A stretch of DNA of 9,651 bases, taken from assembly GCA_007133055.1 (NCBI GenBank), contig SLNM01000107.1:1-9651 (forward strand). The letters run 5' to 3'. Each line of letters opens with the position of its first letter. Position 1 is the first letter of the stretch. Source of the stretch: Lentisphaeria bacterium. GTDB lineage: Bacteria; Verrucomicrobiota; Lentisphaeria; Oligosphaerales; PUNB01. The notes under the pieces are model-generated. The model made no database searches and was not told where the DNA came from. It saw nothing but the letters and a program-made list of their open reading frames with translations. Positions 1 to 7,931 of the stretch are shown here, one piece after another. Both the position numbers and the translations under genes were made by a program.

Positions 1-74
1 TAGAATGCCACAGCTGCGGCTTGTCTCGTGGCAGCCTGCGGCAAACTTGGCTCGTGAATTAAGCAGGCTAGGTC

Positions 75-118
75 GGCGCGGTCTTTTGTATTGACCAGGC
101 TATGCGCTACAGTAGTCT
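75..118 (+). promoter_or_regulatory. Promoter-like block upstream of DUF1854 gene
   Basis: The block GGTCTTTTGTATTGAC (80-95), then GG.CTATGC (98-105) and TACAGTA (108-114), recurs almost unchanged on the minus strand upstream of the signal peptidase gene (7784-7819). The first 16 bases match at 15 positions. It ends 21 bp before the ATG at 136; in the other copy it ends 25 bp before the start. That fixed position fits a promoter. One reading is TTGTAT (86-91), 16 bp, TACAGT (108-113); another is TTGACC (91-96), 16 bp, TAGTCT (113-118). Neither fits the sigma-70 consensus well. The rest of 1-135 shows only a 6-bp inverted repeat (6-11 with 28-33) and no gene. Confidence 0.45.
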
Positions 119-135
119 CTTTGTAGTCGAACCGA

Positions 136-723
136 ATGCAAGTTTCAACGGCAAACCGGTGTTTATGCGCCAACCCCGAGCCAGAAATGAACGAAGACAA
201 CCCTGTTCAAGTCCTGCAAACCAGTGAAAAAAGCTATCGCGACTGCAACGCGGCTGCGGAGGCTGTGCGTCTGCGGCGGATAGACGGCGACCATCAGGTC
301 GTCTTGCAGGTTGGCCGCGAAGAATACCTGGTCGAGCGGATGGTCAGCGTCTTCCCGCTGTCGGCTCGGATGAAGCGAGTGGCCTTGTTTGATCGGGACG
401 GCGAGGAAATCGGCATTCTTAGCCGCATCAAATGCTTGGACCGGGAGTCCCGCCGTCTGATCGACCAGATGCTGGACAAGACCTACTACATGCCCATAAT
501 CGAGAAAATCCTGGGCATCAGCGACCACATGGGCATGGAAAAATGGCAGGTTGAAACTTCCCGCGGGAAATGTTCCTTCGAGGTTCGGTTTCCCCGGCGC
601 AATGTCCGGTTCCTCAACCCGCAAAGACTGATGATAAAGGATGTCGACGGCAACCGCTATGAAATCCGCGACTGGCGGAGTCTCGACCGCCGCAGTCGCA
701 AGCTGCTAACCCGCCATTTGTAG
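136..723 (+). CDS. DUF1854 family protein
   Basis: This 195-residue soluble protein has no signal peptide or membrane segment. The C-terminal two thirds carry DUF1854 hallmarks: a middle section 'LFDRDGEEIG' (84-93), then 'MPIIEKILGIS' (119-129), 'WQVETSRG' (137-144), and a closing 'MIKDVDGNRYEIRDWRSLD' with 'RRSRKLL' (166-191). The molecular function of DUF1854 is unknown. Members are known beside ABC transporters and cyanophycin genes; neither is visible here, although the gene upstream lies outside the window. The start is uncertain. ATG 136 gives a 17-residue N-terminal extension rich in polar residues, and ATG 187 (MNEDNPV) is an equally possible start; neither has a clear Shine-Dalgarno sequence. 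A promoter-like block ends 21 bp before 136, which slightly favours 136. The next gene downstream is separated by a palindromic repeat. Confidence 0.8.
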   Translation: MQVSTANRCLCANPEPEMNEDNPVQVLQTSEKSYRDCNAAAEAVRLRRIDGDHQVVLQVGREEYLVERMVSVFPLSARMKRVALFDRDGEEIGILSRIKCLDRESRRLIDQMLDKTYYMPIIEKILGISDHMGMEKWQVETSRGKCSFEVRFPRRNVRFLNPQRLMIKDVDGNRYEIRDWRSLDRRSRKLLTRHL

Positions 724-743
724 TCGATGGGATTGAAAAACGA

Positions 744-932
744 CAAATCACAGGGAATTGCGAAATAGGCGAATCGAGCCAATCGTAGGTCGGGACCGTT
801 GCGGAGCAACAGAGGCTGTCCGTAGGATAGCAGCGAAGCGGCAATCTGTCCCGACCAGGCTCGATTCGCATGGGCGAGACGGATTCTCGCCCTACGGAGA
901 GTCCATTTCGCAATTCCCTAGGCAAATCACAG
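744..932. repeat. 10-bp direct repeats flanking repeat copy 1
   Basis: CAAATCACAG occurs at 744-753 and again at 923-932, on either side of the palindromic element. The left copy overlaps the first two bases of the terminal inverted repeat, and the right copy starts 3 bp after its end. This could be a target-site duplication left by insertion, or a chance or replication-slippage repeat. Copy 2 of the element has no equally clean flanking repeat. Confidence 0.4.
752..919 (+). repeat. Nested palindromic repeat element, copy 1
   Basis: This 168-bp element has perfect 15-bp terminal inverted repeats (752-766 with 905-919). Inside are GCGAATCGAGCC (769-780), which pairs with GGCTCGATTCGC (858-869), and two hairpins. 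Hairpin 1 has a 9-bp stem (788-796 with 848-856) around about 50 bp of extra sequence, which holds its own small hairpin (815-821 with 825-831). Hairpin 2 has an 8-bp stem (872-879 with 885-892) around the loop CGGAT. It shares 40 of 42 bases at its left end and an identical 22-base inner block (852-873) with copy 2 at 8430-8551. No coding function is visible. The short open frames across it are by-products of the repeat. Confidence 0.85.
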
Positions 933-939
933 AAGGAGA
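933..939 (+). promoter_or_regulatory. Ribosome-binding site of LacI-family gene
   Basis: AAGGAGA lies 8 bp before ATG 948 and decides the start. The frame is open upstream to an ATG at 870, but that ATG lies inside the palindromic repeat, and the extra 26 residues do not resemble the family N-terminus. Confidence 0.85.
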
Positions 940-947
940 CAGAACTG

Positions 948-1988
948 ATGTCACCCGGGATTAATCTCAACGAATTGGCCCGGCGTTTCAAGGTTTCGCG
1001 GGCCACGGTAGCGAGAATACTGAATAGAAACATAATCTACACTCGCCCCACCTATCGCCGCCGAGCCGATAAAATTCGCCGGGCAGCGCTTCGCATGGGT
1101 TACCGCCCAAACGCCGCCGCCAAAGCAGTTTCGACCGGTCGCTTCGGACATGTCGGTTTATTAATGGGCACCCATTACGAGCGTTCTAATTTCAGCCGTG
1201 AATTACTGCGGGGGATTCACGACGGCCTTTCTCCTCACCGCATTCACTATTCGGTTTGGTTTCTGGACGACAGCGAGCTTAGCGACCAAACCAGCCTGCC
1301 GCGTTTTTTAAGCGAGCAACTGATGGACGGTTTGCTAATTAACTATACCCACGAATTGCCGCATCATTTTCGGGCGGCGGTCAAACGGGTGGCGATGCCG
1401 GCAGTCTGGCTGAACGTGAAGGAACAGGGTGACTGTGTCTATCCAGACGACTTGCAGGCGGGTCGGAAGGCCGTGCAATATCTTTGCGATCTTGGTCACC
1501 GACAACTGGCCTTTGCCGATTTTGTACATGGACCGGAGAATCCGTTCAGAGCCCATTACAGCGTGTTCGACCGTCGGCAGGGTGTCGAAGAGGGGATGGC
1601 CGAGATGGAAGTGAAGCACCGTTTTCTAACCGTTCGGCGGGCGTTGCCCGGGCCGGAGGCAATCCAGGCGGCGGCCGCCTTCCTACGTGAACCACCTATC
1701 CCGACCGCAGTCATATGTCATGCCGCCCGCGATGCCGCCATCTGCCATGCCGCCGCCGTGCAACTCGGGATATCGGTGCCCCGTGATTTGTCCCTGCTGA
1801 CCTTTGGCCCGGATCGATTGAATGAAAGTATTTTCGACCTGACTCACTTTATCGAGCCTAACCAGGCAATGGGCCGGATGGCCGCGGAAAGACTGATTGC
1901 CTGCATCAACGGCGAAGCAGACCCGGAGTTCTCACGGCCAGTGCCCTATCAGTTGAAGACGGGGAACAGTACAACGACCCCACCATAA
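948..1988 (+). CDS. LacI/GalR-family transcriptional regulator
   Basis: This 346-residue protein is of normal length for a LacI-type repressor. An N-terminal helix-turn-helix (about residues 5-26, 'LNELARRFKVSRATVARILN') is followed by a basic stretch and the hinge region 'MGYRPNAAAKAVSTG' (50-64). After that comes a periplasmic-binding-protein-like sensor domain starting at 'FGHVGLLMG' (66-74) and running to the end ('DLSLLTFG', 'MGRMAAERLI'). It should bind a palindromic operator as a dimer and respond to a small ligand, often a sugar; the ligand cannot be read here. The segment between the helix-turn-helix and the hinge (NRNIIYTRPTYRRRADKIRR) is unusually basic and lacks the common 'VSEETR' pattern. 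No transporter or catabolic gene is adjacent, so its target is unknown. Translation should start at 948, just after a repeat element. Confidence 0.88.
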   Translation: MSPGINLNELARRFKVSRATVARILNRNIIYTRPTYRRRADKIRRAALRMGYRPNAAAKAVSTGRFGHVGLLMGTHYERSNFSRELLRGIHDGLSPHRIHYSVWFLDDSELSDQTSLPRFLSEQLMDGLLINYTHELPHHFRAAVKRVAMPAVWLNVKEQGDCVYPDDLQAGRKAVQYLCDLGHRQLAFADFVHGPENPFRAHYSVFDRRQGVEEGMAEMEVKHRFLTVRRALPGPEAIQAAAAFLREPPIPTAVICHAARDAAICHAAAVQLGISVPRDLSLLTFGPDRLNESIFDLTHFIEPNQAMGRMAAERLIACINGEADPEFSRPVPYQLKTGNSTTTPP

Positions 1989-2123
1989 ATGACAGGAAAT
2001 TGTTTTTCCATATATTTATTGCAGGCGCGACTCAGCAAAGTTCCAGTTGACTAATTGTGCGCCAACTTGACGCGGTGAGACAGCAAGTGGGACAGCGGCC
2101 GCCAGGGATGGTGCAGCAAAAAT

Positions 2124-2152
2124 TTGTCCTAGACGATTTGTAATTCTATAAA
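2124..2152 (+). promoter_or_regulatory. Sigma-70-like promoter for dnaK
   Basis: TTGTCC (2124-2129), a 17-bp spacer and TATAAA (2147-2152) make the best housekeeping promoter match in the leader. If used, the dnaK transcript would have a leader of about 240 nt. Confidence 0.5.
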
Positions 2153-2215
2153 GCTTTGTTCAAAAGTTGGTTATGAGTCATTTGCCGAAGTTGGGCATGG
2201 TTCCTGCTTAACAGC

Positions 2216-2235
2216 AATCACAATCAATCACAATC
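2216..2235 (+). repeat. Tandem 10-bp repeat in dnaK leader
   Basis: Two exact head-to-tail copies of AATCACAATC, followed by a partial third (ACA). One unit per helical turn would suit cooperative protein binding, but no known operator is recognised. Confidence 0.6.
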
Positions 2236-2284
2236 ACATTTCAGATTTTGCGCAGGCAAGTCAGCGGAAGCAAACAATATAGAA

Positions 2285-2310
2285 GTTGATTTCAGTTGTT
2301 CACCCCCAGT
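2285..2310 (+). promoter_or_regulatory. Possible sigma-32-like promoter of dnaK
   Basis: GTTGAT (2285-2290), 13 bp, CCCCAGT (2304-2310) resembles the heat-shock consensus CTTGAA-N13-15-CCCCATNT. The match is partial, so this is a candidate only. It would give a leader of about 85 nt. Confidence 0.3.
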
Positions 2311-2319
2311 GATTGGATA

Positions 2320-2333
2320 TTCTGAAATCAGAA
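2320..2333. promoter_or_regulatory. Short perfect palindrome in dnaK leader
   Basis: TTCTGA-AA-TCAGAA is a perfect 6-bp inverted repeat with a 2-bp centre, close after the heat-shock-like promoter candidate. It could be an operator, but no matching regulator is known. Confidence 0.3.
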
Positions 2334-2391
2334 ACATAAACCATGGGTTGCGAAATTTAGTTTTCGCGATTCGTTTGACGATTTAATTAAT

Positions 2392-2396
2392 GGAGG
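2392..2396 (+). promoter_or_regulatory. dnaK ribosome-binding site
   Basis: GGAGG ends 5 bp before ATG 2402 and supports that start over the in-frame ATG at 2390, which overlaps the Shine-Dalgarno sequence itself. Confidence 0.85.
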
Positions 2397-2401
2397 CCCC
2401 A

Positions 2402-4357
2402 ATGGCAAAAATATTAGGCATTGATCTAGGCACCACCAATTCCTGCATGGCGATCATGGAAGGCGGCGAGAGCAAAGTCATTCCGAATGCCGAGGGCAGC
2501 CGTACTACTCCGTCGGTGGTCGCTTTCACCAAGAGCGGCGAGCGTCTGGTTGGAGCCACGGCCAAGCGGCAGGCGGTGACCAACCCGCAGAACACAGTGT
2601 TCAGCGTCAAGCGCTTCATGGGCAGGCGCTACGACGAGGTCGAGCATGAAATTCACCTGGTTCCGTTCAAGGTGGCAAAGGCCAAGAACGGGGACGCCCA
2701 TATTCAGGTCGGGGAGAAGACTTATTCGCCCCCGGAAATTTCGGCGATGATTCTGCAGAAGCTCAAGACCGACGCCGAAGCCTATGTCGGCGAAACCATC
2801 AAGGAAGCGGTGATCACCGTGCCCGCTTATTTCAACGACAGTCAGCGCCAGGCCACCAAGGATGCCGGCAGAATCGCCGGACTCGAAGTCAAGCGCATTA
2901 TCAACGAACCGACCGCCGCCTCCCTGGCATATGGTCTGGACAAGAAGAAGAGCGACGAGAAAATCGCGGTCTACGACTTGGGCGGCGGCACTTTCGACAT
3001 CAGTATTCTGGAGATCGGCGACGGGGTATTCGAAGTTAAGGCGACCAATGGCGACACCCATTTGGGCGGCGATGACTTCGACGAAGCGATTATCAATTGG
3101 CTGGTTGACGATTTCAAACGCGACAATGGCATCAACCTTCGTTCCGACCCGATGTCTCTGCAACGGTTGAAGGAGGCGGCTGAGAAGGCCAAGTGCGAGC
3201 TGTCCTCCAGCACCACCACCGAAATCAACCTGCCGTTTATCACTGCCGACGCTTCCGGCCCCAAGCATTTGACCACCACGCTTACACGGGCCAAGCTCGA
3301 GCAACTGGTCGGCGAGATGGTTGAACGCACCCAGGGGCCTTGTCAGAATTGCAGCAAGGACGCGGGTATCAAGGCAAGCGAAGTTGACGAGGTTATCCTG
3401 GTCGGCGGCATGACCCGGATGCCGTCGGTGCAGAAGTTGGTCAGCGAAGTTTTTGGCCGGGAACCGCACAAAGGGGTTAATCCGGACGAGGTAGTAGCCA
3501 TTGGCGCCGGCATTCAGGGCGGCGTTTTGCAAGGCGACGTGGACGATGTGCTGCTGCTCGATGTCACCCCGCTCAGCCTGGGCATCGAAACCCTGGGCGG
3601 AGTGTTCACCAAGCTGATCGAGCGCAACACCACGATCCCCACTCGCAAGAGTGAGATTTTCAGCACCGCCTCCGACAATCAGACTTCCGTGGAAGTGCAT
3701 GTATTGCAAGGGGAGCGGGACATGGCCTCCGGCAACAAGTCGATTGGGCGCTTCCATTTGGAGGGAATTCCCCCGGCTCCCAGGGGAATGCCTCAGATTG
3801 AAGTGACTTTCGACATTGACGCCAACGGTATTCTAAACGTATCCGCCAAGGATCTGGGGACGGGCAAAGAGCAGAAGATTACCATCACCGCCAGTTCCGG
3901 ATTGTCCGAGGACGAGGTGAAACAGATGGTCAAGGATGCCGAGGCCCATTCGGAGGAGGACAAGCAGCGCAAGGAGAAGGTCGAAGTGCGCAACCGCGCC
4001 GATTCCATGGTTTATCAGACCGAGAAACAGCTCAAGGAGCAGGGGGACAAGCTGCCCGACAATCTGCGCCAGCCGGTCGAGCAGGGAATTGCCGAGCTGA
4101 AAAAGGCGATTGAATCCGAAGACCATGAAAAGATGAAATCGGTGATGGGCGATCTCGAATCCAAGATGCACGCGATGGCCGAGGAAATCTATAAGAACGT
4201 CGGCGCCCAGCAGCAGCAGGCCGGCGGCGCCCCGGGTGGCGAAGAGGCGACGGGCGCGGCCAGCGGCGACTCCCAGGCCGGCGGACGGCAGGAGAAGAGC
4301 GAGGACGGCGAAGTGATCGACGCCGATTTCGAGGTCGAGGACGAGAATCAGAAGTAA
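2402..4357 (+). CDS. dnaK: Molecular chaperone DnaK (Hsp70)
   Basis: This 651-residue cytosolic Hsp70 binds exposed hydrophobic peptides and releases them through an ATP cycle driven by DnaJ and GrpE. The nucleotide-binding domain (about 1-385) shows the phosphate loop 'GIDLGTTNS' (6-14), then '[17 protein letters not shown]', '[11 protein letters not shown]', 'YDLGGGTFD' and '[10 protein letters not shown]'. The linker '[13 protein letters not shown]' leads to the substrate-binding domain with 'NTTIPT', 'VLQGER' and '[21 protein letters not shown]'. A helical lid and a Gln/Gly-rich tail ending '[10 protein letters not shown]' follow. The length and all key motifs are normal. The start at 2402 gives the standard '[10 protein letters not shown]'. 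A C-x-x-C pair (Cys314, Cys317) in the nucleotide-binding domain is absent from E. coli DnaK. groES begins 187 bp downstream; grpE, dnaJ and hrcA are not next to it. Confidence 0.98.
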   Translation: MAKILGIDLGTTNSCMAIMEGGESKVIPNAEGSRTTPSVVAFTKSGERLVGATAKRQAVTNPQNTVFSVKRFMGRRYDEVEHEIHLVPFKVAKAKNGDAHIQVGEKTYSPPEISAMILQKLKTDAEAYVGETIKEAVITVPAYFNDSQRQATKDAGRIAGLEVKRIINEPTAASLAYGLDKKKSDEKIAVYDLGGGTFDISILEIGDGVFEVKATNGDTHLGGDDFDEAIINWLVDDFKRDNGINLRSDPMSLQRLKEAAEKAKCELSSSTTTEINLPFITADASGPKHLTTTLTRAKLEQLVGEMVERTQGPCQNCSKDAGIKASEVDEVILVGGMTRMPSVQKLVSEVFGREPHKGVNPDEVVAIGAGIQGGVLQGDVDDVLLLDVTPLSLGIETLGGVFTKLIERNTTIPTRKSEIFSTASDNQTSVEVHVLQGERDMASGNKSIGRFHLEGIPPAPRGMPQIEVTFDIDANGILNVSAKDLGTGKEQKITITASSGLSEDEVKQMVKDAEAHSEEDKQRKEKVEVRNRADSMVYQTEKQLKEQGDKLPDNLRQPVEQGIAELKKAIESEDHEKMKSVMGDLESKMHAMAEEIYKNVGAQQQQAGGAPGGEEATGAASGDSQAGGRQEKSEDGEVIDADFEVEDENQK

Positions 4358-4544
4358 TAGGCGAAAACGGGCCGCCAAGCTTCCCCCTCCCCTTAATTTC
4401 CATACCGGCTCAGTTCGGAGATGAAAAACGCAGGGTAAGGGGGATGGCGACCCGCGTAAGGTATGGCTGCGCAGTGTTGTGCGGCGGAATTGACAACCCA
4501 ACAAAGGTAAATGGAAAACAACAAAGACAGGAGACAACAAAGCT
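4358..4544 (+). other. dnaK-groES spacer with inverted repeats
   Basis: No gene or CIRCE operator is seen. Several inverted repeats are present: CCATACC/GGTATGG (4400-4406 with 4460-4466), CCCCTTA/TAAGGGG (4389-4395 with 4436-4442), a bulged ACGCAGGGT/ACCCGCGT pair (4428-4436 with 4450-4457), and the palindrome CTGCGCAG (4467-4474). They overlap, so not all can pair at once. No T-run follows them, so this is not an intrinsic terminator. A TTGACA at 4490-4495 has no good -10 partner. Confidence 0.4.
4529..4533 (+). promoter_or_regulatory. groES ribosome-binding site
   Basis: AGGAG lies 11 bp before ATG 4545 in an A-rich stretch. Confidence 0.75.
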
Positions 4545-4841
4545 ATGGCAATCAAAATCAAACCGTTGGGAGACCGAGTACTGGTCAAGACGATCGAGGA
4601 AGAAGGCGAAGTCAAGGAAGGTGGCATCATCATTCCTGACAGCGCCAAGGAGAAGCCCATGCAGTCCAAGGTCGTGGCACTGGGCACGGGCAAGACCGAC
4701 GACGAAGGCAAGAAGGTGCCGTTCGAGGTCAAGGTGGGCGACATTGTCCTGACTTCCAAGTATGGCGGTACCGACATCAAGTATGAAGGCGAGGAGTACA
4801 AGATTTTCAGCGCCAGCGATATTCTCGCGGTGATGAGCTGA
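4545..4841 (+). CDS. groES: Co-chaperonin GroES (Hsp10)
   Basis: This 98-residue protein, the usual family length, forms the seven-membered lid that caps the GroEL chamber in the cytosol. It opens with '[11 protein letters not shown]' (4-14) and has the mobile loop '[21 protein letters not shown]' around residues 18-38, whose 'GGIIIP' contacts GroEL. '[24 protein letters not shown]' forms the core barrel, and the end 'ILAVMS' is typical. groEL follows after 67 bp of A-rich spacer, so the two are surely co-transcribed. Whether groES also has its own promoter in the 187-bp gap after dnaK cannot be decided from the sequence. Confidence 0.98.
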   Translation: MAIKIKPLGDRVLVKTIEEEGEVKEGGIIIPDSAKEKPMQSKVVALGTGKTDDEGKKVPFEVKVGDIVLTSKYGGTDIKYEGEEYKIFSASDILAVMS

Positions 4842-4881
4842 AACCGACAAAAAGTTGAGTAGAACAGAAAAGTCAGAATAA

Positions 4882-6570
<1,689 letters not shown>

Positions 6571-6663
6571 AATCGTCCGTGGCGCAACGGTCTCTCGGGG
6601 TGCCGTCAGCTGATACGCACTCTCAGCCCGGAGGAACCGGGCGAGGCCGTCGATTAACCGAAA

Positions 6664-6701
6664 AAGGCGAAGGAGCTTCGGCTCCTTCGCCTTCTTTTTT
6701 T
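6664..6701. terminator. Intrinsic terminator, probably bidirectional
   Basis: A perfect 13-bp stem (6664-6676 with 6681-6693) closes on the very stable C(TTCG)G tetraloop. It is followed by CTTTTTTT (6694-6701) on the plus strand. On the minus strand the hairpin is followed by a shorter T-run (complement of 6661-6665). It therefore ends groEL transcription and may also end the convergent lepB-NTF2 transcript, whose last gene stops at 6723. Confidence 0.95.
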
Positions 6702-6722
6702 GCACCTCCGCAGGATTTGTCT

Positions 6723-7241
6723 CTACCGCTGCAGCACTTCGACCTGTTCGAATCGGGCGAAGAGCCAGTCATCCCGCTGATCCAGCACCATATCAATGCT
6801 TAGTTCAAACTCATCGGCAAAGGCGCCCGCCCGCCGCTCTGTTCCGTTGCGGGCTCGAACGTAGGCGGTGGTGCGCACCGCCGCCCGGCGAGGCTCGGGG
6901 AAATCCACCCGAACATCGTAGAACCGAACGGACACCTGCGATATTTGCGAGTGCAGGCGAAACACCTCCGCCGCCGCCTGGCGCGGACGCATCGCCACAT
7001 CAATCTCGTAGGTGGGCACAACAAAACGGCAGGGGTCGGCGAGCAGCGCGGCCAGGCGCTGGTTCTTCAAGCTCAGCCGCAACCCCGAATCGGCCTGGCG
7101 GCGGCTGAGGTTCCCGGCCAACTGCCGCAACCGCCGCCGCACCTCAGTCTCTTCACAGACAGCTAAATAACGGACTGCGAAAAAGACAGCCAGGATCGAA
7201 ACAATGGCGGCAGCCAGAAGATGTTTTCGAGTCAGTTGCAT
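6723..7241 (-). CDS. Membrane-anchored NTF2-like protein
   Basis: This 172-residue protein has one N-terminal membrane segment (about residues 8-27, 'LLAAAIVSILAVFFAVRYLA') after a basic start, so the rest should lie outside the membrane as a signal-anchored domain. That domain begins with a charged helix (30-50) and ends in beta-strand-like alternation ('VSVRFYDVRVDF', 'AAVRTTAYVRA', 'DEFELSIDMVLDQRDDWLFARFEQVEVL'). This pattern suggests an NTF2/SnoaL-like fold. The fold call is inferred from pattern only, and no catalytic residues can be named. Its ATG lies 4 bp after the stop of the signal peptidase gene, so translation is probably coupled. It ends at the shared terminator. Confidence 0.7.
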   Translation of the reverse strand: MQLTRKHLLAAAIVSILAVFFAVRYLAVCEETEVRRRLRQLAGNLSRRQADSGLRLSLKNQRLAALLADPCRFVVPTYEIDVAMRPRQAAAEVFRLHSQISQVSVRFYDVRVDFPEPRRAAVRTTAYVRARNGTERRAGAFADEFELSIDMVLDQRDDWLFARFEQVEVLQR

Positions 7242-7245
7242 GACT

Positions 7246-7758
7246 TCACCATAAAGGGTAGCCGATAATTCGCTTTCGCGCGGCTCGGCCGAAATAGTGC
7301 CGGTCCATCGGCATCCCCCGATTGTCTCCCACTACATAAACATGGCCGGGCTGAACCTCGCGCTCCGCCAACTCCCAGTTGCAGTAACGATATTCGACGT
7401 ACGGTTCCTCGCGCCTTTGACCGTTGACATAGAGCCAGCCGCCGCGAAACTCCACCGTGTCTCCGGCCATGGCCACGATCCGTTTCAGCAGCATGACGCG
7501 CCGTCCGGCCATCCGCACCATGACCACATCCCCGACGCTGGGTGGCCGCAGACGCGGCAGCCAGGGCAGATAAAAAAGCAGGGTGCCGTCGCGATAGGTC
7601 GGCTCCATGCTGGCTCCGGAAACCCAGGCGGGAACCATGATCAGGCGAAACCAGAGAAAGGCGACCACGGCAACCACAGCGACGCGCCGGAGGAAATAGC
7701 GCTGCGGCCTGGGAGCAAGAAATTGTTTTAAACCATGCACGTTGAATGAAATTCGCAC
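7246..7758 (-). CDS. lepB: Signal peptidase I
   Basis: This 170-residue membrane serine protease cuts signal peptides from exported proteins. One membrane segment (about 25-43) precedes 'SGASMEPT', which holds the nucleophile Ser50. The general base Lys92 lies in 'VMLLKRIVAMAGD', and 'GDNRGMPMDRHYFG' (144-157) is the last conserved box. In that box the usual 'S-x-D-S-R' reads 'P-M-D-R', a slight deviation. The protein is short compared with E. coli LepB (324 residues) but normal for single-membrane-span forms. The start is GTG at 7758; no ATG precedes the catalytic region and no Shine-Dalgarno sequence is seen. It may be a secondary, specialised peptidase, as the coupled partner gene suggests. 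Confidence 0.92.
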   Translation of the reverse strand: MRISFNVHGLKQFLAPRPQRYFLRRVAVVAVVAFLWFRLIMVPAWVSGASMEPTYRDGTLLFYLPWLPRLRPPSVGDVVMVRMAGRRVMLLKRIVAMAGDTVEFRGGWLYVNGQRREEPYVEYRYCNWELAEREVQPGHVYVVGDNRGMPMDRHYFGRAARKRIIGYPLW

Positions 7759-7783
7759 TTTTACATAGGCTAGACCAAAGGTT

Positions 7784-7826
7784 TACTGTACTGCATAGGC
7801 CAAGTTAATACAAAAGACCTGGCGCC
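7784..7826 (-). promoter_or_regulatory. Promoter-like block upstream of lepB
   Basis: Read on the minus strand this carries GGCGC, GGTCTTTTGTATTAAC (7819-7804), GGCCTATGC and TACAGTA (7790-7784), nearly the same as the block at 75-114 before the DUF1854 gene. A possible promoter is TTGTAT (7813-7808), 17 bp, TACAGT (7790-7785), giving a leader of about 20 nt before GTG 7758. The consensus match is modest; the recurrence is the stronger evidence. Confidence 0.45.
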
Positions 7827-7897
7827 ATTGCCGCAAGCCGTCGGTGAAGGGCGCAGGTTTCGTGCCGGTTGACCAGCTCCCTCTTTCGACAAAGGCA

Positions 7898-7925
7898 TTG
7901 ACATTTATATAAACGCTGTTATTTT
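7898..7925 (+). promoter_or_regulatory. umuD promoter
   Basis: TTGACA (7898-7903) is a perfect -35 box; 16 bp later comes TATTTT (7920-7925, 4 of 6). The expected transcription start falls at about 7932, on the umuD ATG itself, which would make a leaderless mRNA. Confidence 0.55.
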
Positions 7926-7930
7926 ACAGC
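7915..7930. promoter_or_regulatory. LexA-like operator over umuD -10 box
   Basis: GCTGT-N6-ACAGC is a perfect inverted repeat centred on the -10 box and ending 1 bp before the ATG. The E. coli LexA site is CTGT-N8-ACAG, so the half-sites agree but the spacing is 2 bp shorter. Position and gene context favour an SOS operator; the lineage's own LexA motif is unknown to me. Confidence 0.45.
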
Positions 7931-7931
7931 T

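Larger units (their letters stand above)
1989..2401. other. Gene-free leader region before dnaK
   Basis: No coding region is supported in this stretch of about 410 bp. It is more AT-rich than its surroundings and holds a sigma-70-like promoter (2124-2152), a 10-bp tandem repeat (2216-2235), a weak heat-shock-like promoter (2285-2310), a palindrome (2320-2333), and a 6-bp inverted repeat GCGAAA/TTTCGC (2350-2355 with 2362-2367) close to the ribosome-binding site. GATTTCAG (2288-2295) can also pair with CTGAAATC (2322-2329). No CIRCE element (TTAGCACTC-N9-GAGTGCTAA) is present. Confidence 0.7.

Noticed and set aside
752..919. CRISPR array or tRNA-like gene in the palindromic element
   Set aside because: There are no regularly spaced direct repeats and no cloverleaf or TPsiC-loop pattern; the symmetry is inverted, not direct.
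870..947. Upstream in-frame start of the LacI-type gene
   Set aside because: It lies inside the palindromic repeat, adds non-family residues, and has no ribosome-binding site; 948 has a strong one.
758..964. Small open frame across repeat copy 1
   Set aside because: It follows the repeat sequence and ends in the next gene; no coding evidence.
2426..3757. Long open frame (443 codons) antisense to dnaK
   Set aside because: It mirrors codon bias of the strongly conserved dnaK gene, has no ribosome-binding site, and its product resembles no protein family.
4490..4495. Perfect TTGACA before groES as a promoter
   Set aside because: No acceptable -10 box lies 15-19 bp downstream; the nearest AT-rich stretch is only about 12 bp away.
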